Source: Aliikangiella sp965214955
Lineage (GTDB): Bacteria; Pseudomonadota; Gammaproteobacteria; Enterobacterales; Kangiellaceae
NCBI GenBank assembly: GCA_965214955.1
Contig: CBDCCU010000005.1
Coordinates: forward strand, 1-64,000
Reading direction: 5' to 3'
Length of the DNA stretch: 64,000 nt
Part shown: positions 1 through 8,907 of the stretch, in pieces
How positions within the stretch are numbered: position 1 is the stretch's first letter
Layout: each line of letters starts with the position of its first letter
Notes under the pieces: generated by a model
Databases searched by the model: none
Seen by the model: only the letters and a program-made list of their open reading frames with translations
What the model was told of the DNA's origin: nothing
Position numbers and translations under genes: made by a program

Positions 1-106
1 ATTTGTTAATTTATCAGAGGATATTCATTTCTACGCGTTAGCAAAAAAAATAATAAAACTATCAATTAATAATATCATCACCTTAAAGCTTTTTAACTCT
101 CCCTAG

Positions 107-128
107 CCCTCTCTTTCAAAAGAGAGGG
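107..128. repeat. short hairpin repeat
   Basis: CCCTCTCTTT (107-116) and AAAGAGAGGG (119-128) form a perfect 10-bp inverted repeat with two bases between the arms. It lies downstream of the amidohydrolase gene. There is no U-tract on either side, so it looks more like a dispersed intergenic hairpin than a standard terminator. The rest of 1-195 is AT-rich and shows nothing else that I recognise. Confidence 0.5.
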
Positions 129-195
129 GACTGATTGAGAGGGTAATTTTAGAACGTAGCCTCGCTTCAAAATAGGGGGATTAGTTTTTTAACTT

Positions 196-1444
196 CTACA
201 AAAAATGCTTTCGTGTTTGGAAAACATCGGGCAAAAATTGATTACCCTTATAACTCATCTGGCGTTTTAATAAAAAATCAAACAACCAAATATTATGACT
301 TTTAATTTGGTTTAAATAATCAACTGCCGACTCATCAACTAAGCCGTTACTGGCTAGATTTTTGGTGGATATTAAAGGCATAACACCTGGTATAGGATAG
401 TCTGAGGCATAGAGTAATCTTGAGTGCCAGTGCTGATTTTGCAATAGGGTTTCAATAACACTGATTTCTCGGTTAAATAAATTAATCGCCGATATATCGG
501 CTAATAAATTTTTCTTATATTGCGGCTCGTTCATTAAACGACTAAACAATAAAAAATTACTCACTTTTTTACCCGAACTCGATTCAATATCTTCACTTTC
601 TCCCAGCGAGCCACAGTGAGCAACAATCACTTTTACCCCAGCTTCAAGGGGACGTCTTAAAGTTAAAGGGTTGCCCAGTTTTTGATGATCGTCGCTATGT
701 ACGGCTTTTTCTTCACCTGCGTGTGATAACAAAGGCAAATTAAGCTCAACTAATTTGTCATAAAACTTGTCGCATAACTTTGAGCTGGGATCAATATTCA
801 TTGCTGGTGGCAACCATTTAACGGATTTTGCGCCATTTTGTGCGCACCATTCTAATGCCTCTAAAGCATCTTCTCGATAAGGATGAACCGAAGCTACCCA
901 TTCCAATTGTGCATGTGAGTTTGCCATTCTAGCGGCATATTCATTAGGTACATAAAAGGTTGAGTTAGACTGAATTTTTTGACCTTTTTCATTGTGATGA
1001 TAATCAAATGCCAACAACATAAAGCTAAGATTAAACGGCAATTGATTAAGCATTAAATGCACTTTTTGCATAAATTGCTTATCCGCTTCTTCTGCCTTTT
1101 CGACACACGCGGCATTAAGATAAAAGTGATATTGCAGTTTTTGCAGAGGGTGTGCAAAGCGCGACATATTTGGGTTAAGCCAAATATTCGACTTTTGATT
1201 ATCTATGCTAGGATTTATGCCATTTCCCACTAGGTGAAAATGACAATCCCACAATTGAGAAAAATCAATTCCGTCAATTGCTTGTTGAAAAATATCGTGC
1301 TCAAATAAATGCTGAGGAATTGCTTGTGAAATACAAGGATTAGCAATTGCTCCATCAAAAAAAATAATGCCAAGCGCCTAAACCACCAATGGCAGATACT
1401 GCGCTTATTTGTGCGGTTCGTTTTAAAAAGTTTCTTCGGTTCAT
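196..1444 (-). CDS. Tat-exported amidohydrolase (frameshifted in A8/T8 tract)
   Basis: This is a metal-dependent amidohydrolase of the amidohydrolase_2 (TIM-barrel) type, about 415 residues once repaired. The body carries the metal-binding WDCHFH motif near its start, then SVKWLPP, LSHAGEE, VIVAHCGS and YASDYPIPG, matching the usual His-x-His, His, His and Asp ligands. The true start is probably the ATG at 1444. It opens a short frame beginning MNRRNFLKRTAQIS, a textbook twin-arginine signal, followed by a hydrophobic Ala/Gly stretch, so the enzyme is probably periplasmic. That frame ends in TGA after 29 codons. Removing one base from the A8 run at 1357-1364 (T8 on the coding strand) fuses it in frame to the catalytic body. 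The break may be a sequencing over-call, slippage or a real mutation. The substrate is unknown. Confidence 0.72.
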
Positions 1445-1534
1445 CAGCTTTCTCACTCAATTAGAATATTGAATAAACTAGTCAATTAGCTAAACGAACT
1501 AAAGCCTTTAGTAAAAAGTACCAATATATGCCAA

Positions 1535-2629
1535 CTAAGTATTAATAAACTCTGCTAACGCTCTATTTCGCAAATAGTGATCAACCAAAACCAAAGCGGT
1601 CATTGCATCAACAATGGGTACGGCCCTTGGTAATACACAAGGATCGTGTCTGCCGCGCCCTTGGTACTCAATGGTATTGCCCGATTTATCTACCGTAGTT
1701 TGGGTTTGCATTAATGTGGCTACGGGTTTAAATGCGACTTTAAAATCTAAATCCATACCATTAGATATTCCGCCTTGAATACCGCCTGAGTAATTGGTTT
1801 TGGTTTTAATGGTTTCATCAATATCTTGATAAAAAATATCATTATGCTCACTACCAAGCATTTTTGTGCCTTCAAAGCCTGAGCCAACTTCAAAGCCTTT
1901 ACTGGCATTAATTGACATCATAGCTTTGGCTAAATCGGCTTCTAGTTTATCGAACAATGGCTCGCCTAAACCGACAGGCATATTTTTAACCAAACAGCGC
2001 ACAACACCACCAATAGTGTCCCCTGCTTTTCTTACCTGAAGAATTTTTTCTTCCATTAGACTTGCCGCTTGAGAATCGGGGCAACGCACCAAATTACTTT
2101 CGATAAGCGCTGGAGTAATTTGGCTGTGCTTAATATTGGTTTTAATATCACCCACCGATTCAACCCAAGACAGCACTTGAATATTAAACTGCGACAATAA
2201 CTTTTGTGCAATGGCACCTGCGGCAACATTAGCTGCGGTGGTTCGGGCAGAGCTTCTACCGCCACCTGAATAATCGCGAACCCCGTATTTTTGCTGATAG
2301 GTAAAATCGGCATGGCTGGGTCTAAATAATTCGGCAAATTCTGAATAATCTTTTGAGCGCTGATTACTATTTTCAATCATTAAACTAATGGCAGTTCCAG
2401 TGGTTTTGCCTTCAAACACACCCGATAAAATTTTCACGCTATCAGGCTCGTTTCTTTGCGTCACTAGTTTACTTTGCCCAGGTCTGCGTTTATCTAAAAA
2501 AGGCTGAATATCATCTTCACTTAAGGCTAATCCCGCAGGACAACCTTCAATCACACAACCAACTGCTACACCATGTGATTCGCCCCAGTTTGTTACTTTA
2601 AAAATTTTACCTAAACTATCGCCAGCCAT
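1535..2629 (-). CDS. aroC: chorismate synthase
   Basis: AroC catalyses the last shikimate-pathway step, turning EPSP into chorismate with reduced FMN in the cytoplasm. The 364-residue protein has the usual length and starts MAGDSLGKIFKVTNWGESHG. Family signatures are visible: GESHG near residue 17, the RPSHADFTY segment with YGVRDYSGGGRSSAR near 115-130, and the C-terminal GRHDPCVLPRAVPIVDAM. The gene follows aroA on the same strand with only 25 bp between them, so the two form an operon for consecutive reactions. The opposite-strand neighbour pabB uses its product. Confidence 0.97.
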   Translation of the reverse strand: MAGDSLGKIFKVTNWGESHGVAVGCVIEGCPAGLALSEDDIQPFLDKRRPGQSKLVTQRNEPDSVKILSGVFEGKTTGTAISLMIENSNQRSKDYSEFAELFRPSHADFTYQQKYGVRDYSGGGRSSARTTAANVAAGAIAQKLLSQFNIQVLSWVESVGDIKTNIKHSQITPALIESNLVRCPDSQAASLMEEKILQVRKAGDTIGGVVRCLVKNMPVGLGEPLFDKLEADLAKAMMSINASKGFEVGSGFEGTKMLGSEHNDIFYQDIDETIKTKTNYSGGIQGGISNGMDLDFKVAFKPVATLMQTQTTVDKSGNTIEYQGRGRHDPCVLPRAVPIVDAMTALVLVDHYLRNRALAEFINT

Positions 2630-2654
2630 TATTATCTCTTATTTATTTTCTAAT

Positions 2655-3944
2655 CTATTCAATTGAATTAACTATTTCAGTTTGCAAACCAATGGATTGC
2701 ATTTTATCCCAGTAGTCGGGAAATGATTTTCCTACAACCTCGGCATCAACAATATTAATATTAGGCACTTTAATGCCTAACAAGCCTAAACTCATTGCCA
2801 TTCGATGATCATCATGGGTATTTAAACTGGCGCCATTAAGCAAATTCAATTGACTTCCTACGCCATAAATTATCATAGAATCTTTGGTTGTTTTAACTTT
2901 AATACCAATTTTTCTAAGCTCGGTTGTGGTATCTTCAATACGGTTCGATTCTTTATAGGCCAAATGCTCTATGTTGGTAATATGAGTATTCCCTTCGGCA
3001 AAACAAGCGATAACCGCTAATGTTTGTACCGCATCGGGCATATTACCCATATCAACATTAATTGCTTTAATGTTATCGGTGCCTATTATCACTAAGTCAT
3101 TCTCTTGCTTAGTAGTGTTGATCCCCATTTTGTTAAGCACTTGATAAAACTGCGCTTCTCCTTGGGGTGAACTAAAATCAAAGTTTTTAATTGTCACTTG
3201 GCTATTACCTATTGCCGCAGCCGCCATAAAATAAGAAGATGAAACTGGATCGCAAGGAATATGATAATTAATGCCGTTATAGCTTTGCTCACCAGGCACA
3301 ATAAAAGTATTGTCTTTAAAATGAACATTAATTCCTAGTTTATTCATTAGTTCAACGGTCATATCAATATAGGCTCTAGAAACAATATCACTGGCTATTT
3401 TTATGGTTAGCCCCCGTTTTAGTCGAGGAGCAATCATCAGCAGTGCACTTAAATATTGGCTACTTCTGCTAACATCTAAGTGACAATTGTCTTGTTTAAT
3501 ACCGCCAGTAATAGTTGCAGGTAAACATTGGTTAGCGCTGTCTATGGTCACACCCAATTCTTTTAGCGCATCAAATAGCTCATCCATTGGCCTGGTTGCC
3601 ATTTTTTCTGAACATTCAATAGTAATGGGATGCTTTTCTAGCGCGGCTATAGCAGTAACAAAGCGCGAGAAAGTACCGCTGTGCCCTGTATTAATAGTAA
3701 CCGCCTTATCAAGCGGCTGAGATTTAGGGGAAACTTTAATACAATCATCATACTGCTCAATTAAATAACCAAGCGTTGTTAATCCTTTAATGGCCATTTG
3801 AATATCATTGTTATCAACTACGTTCTTTAACGTTGATTCGCCATTAGCTAAGGCTGCCATAGGCAATAAGCGGTTAGCAACATACTTGCTGCCCGATAAC
3901 TCAACAGTGCCTTTGATAGATGATGGAATAATTTTTCGGATCAA
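2655..3944 (-). CDS. aroA: 3-phosphoshikimate 1-carboxyvinyltransferase (EPSP synthase)
   Basis: AroA condenses shikimate-3-phosphate with PEP. I place the start at a TTG at 3944, giving MIRKIIPSSIKGTV and 429 residues: a TAAGG ribosome site lies about eight bases upstream and the length then fits the family. An in-frame TTG at 3971 is less likely. Catalytic positions are present: Lys20 in GSK, RPMDEL, QYLSALLM, the Asp in MPDAVQT, YKESNRIED, DDHRMAMS and GKSFPDYW. Two normally conserved sites differ. GSKS-V-S-NR reads GSKYVANR, placing Tyr where the S3P-binding Ser usually sits, and GNAGTAMRP reads GHSGTFSRF. The fold is clear, but the enzyme is an unusual sequence variant. It is the first gene of an aroA-aroC operon. 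Confidence 0.95.
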   Translation of the reverse strand: MIRKIIPSSIKGTVELSGSKYVANRLLPMAALANGESTLKNVVDNNDIQMAIKGLTTLGYLIEQYDDCIKVSPKSQPLDKAVTINTGHSGTFSRFVTAIAALEKHPITIECSEKMATRPMDELFDALKELGVTIDSANQCLPATITGGIKQDNCHLDVSRSSQYLSALLMIAPRLKRGLTIKIASDIVSRAYIDMTVELMNKLGINVHFKDNTFIVPGEQSYNGINYHIPCDPVSSSYFMAAAAIGNSQVTIKNFDFSSPQGEAQFYQVLNKMGINTTKQENDLVIIGTDNIKAINVDMGNMPDAVQTLAVIACFAEGNTHITNIEHLAYKESNRIEDTTTELRKIGIKVKTTKDSMIIYGVGSQLNLLNGASLNTHDDHRMAMSLGLLGIKVPNINIVDAEVVGKSFPDYWDKMQSIGLQTEIVNSIE

Positions 3945-4143
3945 AAGATAAAACCTTACAAAAATAACCAAGTAATTTTAATGGATGCTAACAGAATTAC
4001 CCATTTTGATATAGAGCATTTATTTCTATGGAAAACATAAAGAAAAATATAAAGACTTTATTTGTATAACAGTCTTATTTGTATAGCACCAAAAGGGTTA
4101 ATTTAAGCTACAATAAGCAGGGTAAATAATAATTGACAGAATA

Positions 4144-5541
4144 ATGAATACAATATCATTACCCTACTTAGACAATACTTCAAAACTAAACAAACTAGCC
4201 GCCCTTTCAAATCGAGAAGCTTTCGTTTTATTAGATAGTGCAGGCAGTGAGCTTAGCTATAACCGATTTGATATTGTTAGTAGCGACCCAACAATTTCGC
4301 TTAAATTTAAAAATGACAGCCTAAAATTACAAACTGCATGGGATACACCCGAGCTAACAGTCAATAGCACTAACCCTTTTCAGCTAATGCGTATATTGCT
4401 TAAGCAGTTTAAGCCTAAAAATAACCAATTGGCTCAAACTAAAAAACTACCTTTTTGTGGTGGCTGGCTTGGGTATATTAGTTATGATATTGGCCGCTAT
4501 TTAGAAAAGCTTCCCGATAATACTGACGATTCTATTGATTTACCTTGGATCAACATGGGGTTGTACCAATGGTGTTTAATCACCGATCATAAAAAGCAAA
4601 CAACCACACTTTATAACTTTGGTTTAAAAGAAAAGCACTGGAAGCCATTGTCTTGCCAAATTATTGATGCACTTAACAACAATCATTCATCCCAGCCTTT
4701 TGATATAAAGTCTAACTGGCAAAGTAATACCAATGCAGAAGAATATGCTAAGGCTTTTAATCAGGTAAAAGACTATATTTATGCTGGTGATGCTTATCAG
4801 GTGAATTATGCCCAGCAATTTTCAGCCAACTATTTGGGCAACGAGTTTTCAGCTTATCAAAAGCTTTCAACAATTAACCAAGCACCATTTTCTGCATTTA
4901 TTAATGGCGGCGATCATAAAATATTAAGCTTATCACCAGAAAGGTTTATCGAGTGTCACGATAAAAAGGTGAGCACTCAACCCATTAAAGGCACCAGACC
5001 AAGAGATGATGATCCGATTAAAGACAAAGCGTTAGGTGAAGCGCTGGTTAATAGCGAAAAAGATCGCGCCGAAAACCTAATGATTGTCGATTTACTCCGC
5101 AATGACTTAAGCCGAACCGCAGATAAGGCAAGTGTTAAAGTAACTGAGCTTTTTGGTCATTACCGATTTCAGTCGGTTCATCACTTAATTTCAACCATAG
5201 AGTCTAAGCTCAAGCCTGAATTTGATTGTTTTGATCTTTTAACCACCACTTTACCCGGTGGCTCTATTACTGGCGCCCCCAAAATACGTGCCATGGAGAT
5301 CATTGAACAACTAGAAAAAGTGAAGCGAAACTTATATTGCGGCATTATTGGCTATATTGATTTTAATGGTAATATGGATACCAATATTTGCATTCGTACC
5401 ATTACGGCTAAAAATAATCAGTTATTTTGCTCTGCTGGTGGCGGCCTAGTAGCCGATTCTAAGCTAGAAGATGAATACCAAGAAACCTTTGACAAACTAG
5501 GCAAAATATTACCCTATTTACAACCGCATTCGGCACTTTAG
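4144..5541 (+). CDS. pabB: aminodeoxychorismate synthase component I
   Basis: PabB aminates chorismate to 4-amino-4-deoxychorismate for folate synthesis, with a glutamine amidotransferase partner not seen here. The 465-residue protein has the TrpE-like N-terminal half with GGWLGYISYDIGRYLE and the chorismate-binding C-terminal half. PIKGTRPR carries the Lys that marks PabB, where TrpE has Ala. Further motifs are NLMIVDLLRNDLSR, TLPGGSITGAPK and NICIRTI. It heads the order pabB-nudL-sdaA known from E. coli, with the downstream Nudix gene 17 bp away. The 5' neighbour is the divergent aroA-aroC operon, which makes its substrate. Confidence 0.96.
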   Translation: MNTISLPYLDNTSKLNKLAALSNREAFVLLDSAGSELSYNRFDIVSSDPTISLKFKNDSLKLQTAWDTPELTVNSTNPFQLMRILLKQFKPKNNQLAQTKKLPFCGGWLGYISYDIGRYLEKLPDNTDDSIDLPWINMGLYQWCLITDHKKQTTTLYNFGLKEKHWKPLSCQIIDALNNNHSSQPFDIKSNWQSNTNAEEYAKAFNQVKDYIYAGDAYQVNYAQQFSANYLGNEFSAYQKLSTINQAPFSAFINGGDHKILSLSPERFIECHDKKVSTQPIKGTRPRDDDPIKDKALGEALVNSEKDRAENLMIVDLLRNDLSRTADKASVKVTELFGHYRFQSVHHLISTIESKLKPEFDCFDLLTTTLPGGSITGAPKIRAMEIIEQLEKVKRNLYCGIIGYIDFNGNMDTNICIRTITAKNNQLFCSAGGGLVADSKLEDEYQETFDKLGKILPYLQPHSAL

Positions 5542-5558
5542 TAAAATCAAGGCTATTA

Positions 5559-6128
5559 ATGAAACAACAAATACAAGCGTCTTTATTACCACTTGATCAC
5601 CCAAACCAAGTTAAAGATAGTTTTAAATGCGCTGCGGTATTAATGCCAATTGTGAAAAATGCTGATAAAAAGCGCTGGGAAGTCATTTTTACTCGACGCG
5701 CCGACCATCTCAAACACCACCCAGGACAAGTGAGTTTTCCAGGAGGCGGTTTCGAACAACAAGACAGTTCCCTAGCAGATACCGCAATTAGAGAAACCTT
5801 TGAAGAAATTGGCATAGCGCCTTATCACATCAACTTGCTAGGCAGCTTACCGCAATTAGAAACGGTTTCACAATATAATGTAATGCCTTTTGTTGGCATC
5901 GTTAACTCAAGCTATCAACTTAAAATTGATGCTAACGAAGTAGCAGAAGTGTTTAAGGTGCCTTTTGATTATTTAACTGCCCCACAAAATCAAAAGCGAG
6001 TTAAGCAAACCATAGATGGAACAGAATATTCCTTTTATGTAATCGACTATCAGCAGTATAATATTTGGGGTGCAACATCAAAAATTATTGTTAATTTCAC
6101 AAGGCGATTTCACGCTAATGCAAACTAA
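5559..6128 (+). CDS. nudL: CoA pyrophosphatase (Nudix, NudL type)
   Basis: This is a 189-residue Nudix hydrolase of the NudL (YeaB) group, which hydrolyses CoA and its thioesters to phosphopantetheine and 3',5'-ADP. The CoA-specific motif upstream of the Nudix box is visible (FTRRADHLKHHPGQVSFPGG). It is followed by the Nudix helix with RETFEEIGI. Its position between pabB and sdaA is the same as in E. coli and supports the assignment. The stop lies 11 bp before the sdaA start, so the genes are probably cotranscribed. Confidence 0.92.
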   Translation: MKQQIQASLLPLDHPNQVKDSFKCAAVLMPIVKNADKKRWEVIFTRRADHLKHHPGQVSFPGGGFEQQDSSLADTAIRETFEEIGIAPYHINLLGSLPQLETVSQYNVMPFVGIVNSSYQLKIDANEVAEVFKVPFDYLTAPQNQKRVKQTIDGTEYSFYVIDYQQYNIWGATSKIIVNFTRRFHANAN

Positions 6129-6139
6129 AGGAGCTAAAC

Positions 6140-7504
6140 TTGGCTGTTTCTGTATTTGATTTATTTTCTATTGGTATTGGCCCTAGTAGCTCACACACAG
6201 TGGGACCAATGCGTGCTGCACGTTTGTTTATTAAACAAGCATTAACTACTTCAAGCAATATTGTTAGGGTTAAGTCTGAACTTTATGGTTCATTAGGTCA
6301 TACAGGTAAAGGACATGGAAGTGATGTTGCCGTATTGCTTGGTCTTGAGGGTGAAAAGCCCGATGTTGTTGATACCGATTCGGTCCCCCAAAGAATGGAA
6401 AATATATTTAATAACCAAACACTGAGTTTAAATGGCGAGCATAAAATTAGCTTTGATAGTAAAAAAGACTTAATTTTTCACCGTAAAAAAACCTTGCCAG
6501 GCCATGCCAATGGCATGAAATTTATCGCTTATGATAGTGACGATAATATTGTTCTCGAAAAAATTTATTACAGCGTGGGCGGCGGCTTTGTTATTGGCGA
6601 AGGCGCTAATGCACAACCAATTAAAGATCTCCATTTAAAACTACCCTTCGACTTTCAAACTGGCGAAGAACTACTTAATTTAACCAAAAATAACGGTTTA
6701 AGTATTAGCAGCATTATGATGGAAAATGAAAAAGTTTGGCATAGCGAAGAAGAAATTAAGAGCGGTTTAGATAGCCTTTGGCAAACCATGGATCAATGCA
6801 TCAATAAAGGCATGAAAATAGAAGGTATATTGCCTGGCGGCTTAAAAGTGCAACGCCGTGCTCCAGCACTTTATAGAAAGTTAGTTTCCAGAGCCAATAA
6901 TCACGATCCACTATCAGCAATGGACTGGGTAAACCTTTATGCCCTATCTGTTAACGAAGAAAATGCCGCTGGTGGCAGGGTTGTAACGGCACCAACCAAT
7001 GGCGCGGCAGGCATTATTCCTGCGGTTATTAAATACTATCAACATTTTTATCAGCCACAGGGGCAAGAAAATATTCATCGCTTTTTACTAGCCGCTGCTG
7101 CAATCGGCATTTTATATAAAATTAATGCCTCTATTTCTGGCGCAGAAGTCGGTTGCCAAGGCGAGGTTGGTGTTGCTTGTTCAATGGCCGCAGCAGGATT
7201 AGCCGAAGCTCTTGGCGCCTCACCCGAGCAAGTTGAATGCGCCGCAGAAATTGGTATGGAGCATAACTTAGGACTCACTTGCGATCCTGTTGGCGGATTA
7301 GTGCAAGTGCCTTGTATAGAGCGTAATGCCATGGGGGCAGTAAAAGCTATTAATGCGGCAAGACTAGCCATGCAGGGTGACGGTAATCAAAAAGTATCTT
7401 TAGATAAAGTGATTAAAACCATGCGAGAAACTGGCGCAGATATGAAAACAAAATACAAAGAAACCGCCCGTGGTGGGTTAGCGGTTAATATTATTGAGTG
7501 TTAG
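6140..7504 (+). CDS. sdaA: L-serine ammonia-lyase, iron-sulfur type
   Basis: SdaA deaminates L-serine to pyruvate and ammonia using a [4Fe-4S] cluster in the cytoplasm. The 454-residue protein begins with a TTG codon. An AAGGAG ribosome site at 6128-6133 fixes this start, giving MAVSVFDLFSIGIGPSSSH, which matches the family N-terminus. The N-terminal beta domain (SSSHTVGPMRAAR) is followed by the alpha domain with GGRVVTAPTNGAAG and the cluster-binding cysteines in EVGCQGEVGVACSMA, GLTCDPVGG and VQVPCIERNA. It belongs to the pabB-nudL-sdaA group. Confidence 0.96.
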   Translation: MAVSVFDLFSIGIGPSSSHTVGPMRAARLFIKQALTTSSNIVRVKSELYGSLGHTGKGHGSDVAVLLGLEGEKPDVVDTDSVPQRMENIFNNQTLSLNGEHKISFDSKKDLIFHRKKTLPGHANGMKFIAYDSDDNIVLEKIYYSVGGGFVIGEGANAQPIKDLHLKLPFDFQTGEELLNLTKNNGLSISSIMMENEKVWHSEEEIKSGLDSLWQTMDQCINKGMKIEGILPGGLKVQRRAPALYRKLVSRANNHDPLSAMDWVNLYALSVNEENAAGGRVVTAPTNGAAGIIPAVIKYYQHFYQPQGQENIHRFLLAAAAIGILYKINASISGAEVGCQGEVGVACSMAAAGLAEALGASPEQVECAAEIGMEHNLGLTCDPVGGLVQVPCIERNAMGAVKAINAARLAMQGDGNQKVSLDKVIKTMRETGADMKTKYKETARGGLAVNIIEC

Positions 7505-7604
7505 CCAGTAAGCAGAAATAAGATCACAATTAAATCGCAAGAGTTTCAGATCATTTCCTGATAAGATCGCCCTTTTTGCTTGTTAACAAGAAGATTGGTA
7601 CTTA

Positions 7605-8834
7605 ATGGAACATATTTTCCGTGGCCTATTAGCAATAGGCGCAGTATTTTTAATTGCATTTCTTATTTCTAGTGATAAGAAGAACATTAATTGGCGCACT
7701 GTATCTGGTGCTTTGGGGCTTCAACTAGCAATAGGAGCCTTTGCGCTTTACGTACCTTTTGGCAAAGAAGTTTTGCTGTCTTTTTCAAATGCTATAAACA
7801 CTCTACTCGCTTATGCTAATGACGGCATTGCCTTTATGTTTGGCAATATTGGCGATAAAAAAACCATGGGGTTTGTGTTTGCTTTGCATGTACTGCCTGT
7901 TATTGTGTTTTTCTCGGCGCTTATTGCAGTACTTTATCACTTGCGCATCATGGATATTATCATTCGTACCTTAGGCGGTGGACTACGCAAAGTATTAGGA
8001 ACCAGCCGCCCCGAATCACTTTGTGCAACAGCCAATATTTTTGTTGGTCAAACCGAAGCACCATTAGTTGTTCGTCCTTTTATTAAAAATATGACTCGCT
8101 CAGAACTGTTTGCGGTAATGGTATGCGGCATGGGCTCAATTGCGGGTTCAATTTTAGCTGGCTATGTAGGTATTGGTATTGAATTAAAGTATTTAATTGC
8201 CGCTAGCTTTATGTCGGCTCCGGGTGGTTTATTAATGGCAAAGCTGATTATGCCTGAAACCGAAAGCCCTAAAAATGACTTAGAAGAATTAGGTGCCAAT
8301 GCCGTTGAAAAACAAGTTAATGTTATTGATGCCGCAGCAGAAGGCGCAAGAAATGGCGCAATGCTGGCAATTAATGTTGGTGCCATGTTAGTTGCTTTTG
8401 TGGCTTTAATTGCATTAATTAATGGTACGTTAGGTTATGTTGGCAACTGGTTTGGCATAGAAAATTTAACCTTACAGTCTATTCTAGGCATAATTTTTCA
8501 GCCCATAGCTTGGATTTTAGGTGTCGCATGGAATGAAGCACAAGTTGCAGGAAGCTTTTTAGGTCAAAAACTGGTGATCAATGAGTTTGTGGCTTACTTA
8601 GATTTTGTTAATTATAAAGACACGCTTAGCGAACACACTAAAGTGATTGTTACCTTTGCCCTTTGTGGGTTTGCCAACTTATCTTCTATTGCTATTTTAT
8701 TAGGTGGTGTAGGTTCAATGGCTCCTAACAGGCGAAGCGAACTTGCTAGCATGGGTTTAAAAGCCTTATTAGCCGCATCATTGGCTAATTTAATGAGCGC
8801 CTCAATTGCAGGGTTGTTTGTTTCACTGGGCTAA
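7605..8834 (+). CDS. nupC: concentrative nucleoside transporter (NupC/CNT family)
   Basis: This inner-membrane cation-coupled nucleoside importer has 409 residues and many hydrophobic helices. The CNT signature GQTEAPLVVRPF lies near residue 148. The C-terminal core has FALCGFANLSSIAILLGG followed by the MAPNRRSEL loop. It lies 100 bp after sdaA in the same direction and may be read from the same transcript or its own promoter. A strong bidirectional terminator follows. Which nucleosides it prefers cannot be told from sequence; thymidine kinase lies about 1 kb further on. Confidence 0.92.
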   Translation: MEHIFRGLLAIGAVFLIAFLISSDKKNINWRTVSGALGLQLAIGAFALYVPFGKEVLLSFSNAINTLLAYANDGIAFMFGNIGDKKTMGFVFALHVLPVIVFFSALIAVLYHLRIMDIIIRTLGGGLRKVLGTSRPESLCATANIFVGQTEAPLVVRPFIKNMTRSELFAVMVCGMGSIAGSILAGYVGIGIELKYLIAASFMSAPGGLLMAKLIMPETESPKNDLEELGANAVEKQVNVIDAAAEGARNGAMLAINVGAMLVAFVALIALINGTLGYVGNWFGIENLTLQSILGIIFQPIAWILGVAWNEAQVAGSFLGQKLVINEFVAYLDFVNYKDTLSEHTKVIVTFALCGFANLSSIAILLGGVGSMAPNRRSELASMGLKALLAASLANLMSASIAGLFVSLG

Positions 8835-8853
8835 CATTAAAATGTTCAAACTT

Positions 8854-8890
8854 AAAAAGGAGCTAAATATGCCCGTTGTAGCTCCTTTTT
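8854..8890. terminator. bidirectional rho-independent terminator
   Basis: AAAAAGGAGCTA (8854-8865) pairs perfectly with TAGCTCCTTTTT (8879-8890) across a 13-base loop. The arms supply a U-tract for both strands. It sits between the convergent nupC and the 2OG-Fe(II) oxygenase gene and can end both. Confidence 0.88.
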
Positions 8891-8907
8891 ATTGTTTTAG
8901 TCGCAAA

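Noticed and set aside
1230..1460. 76-codon minus frame before the amidohydrolase
   Set aside because: It is in the wrong frame for both the Tat signal and the catalytic domain and shows no family features.
2056..2376. 106-codon minus frame inside aroC
   Set aside because: It is a shadow of the well-supported aroC frame.
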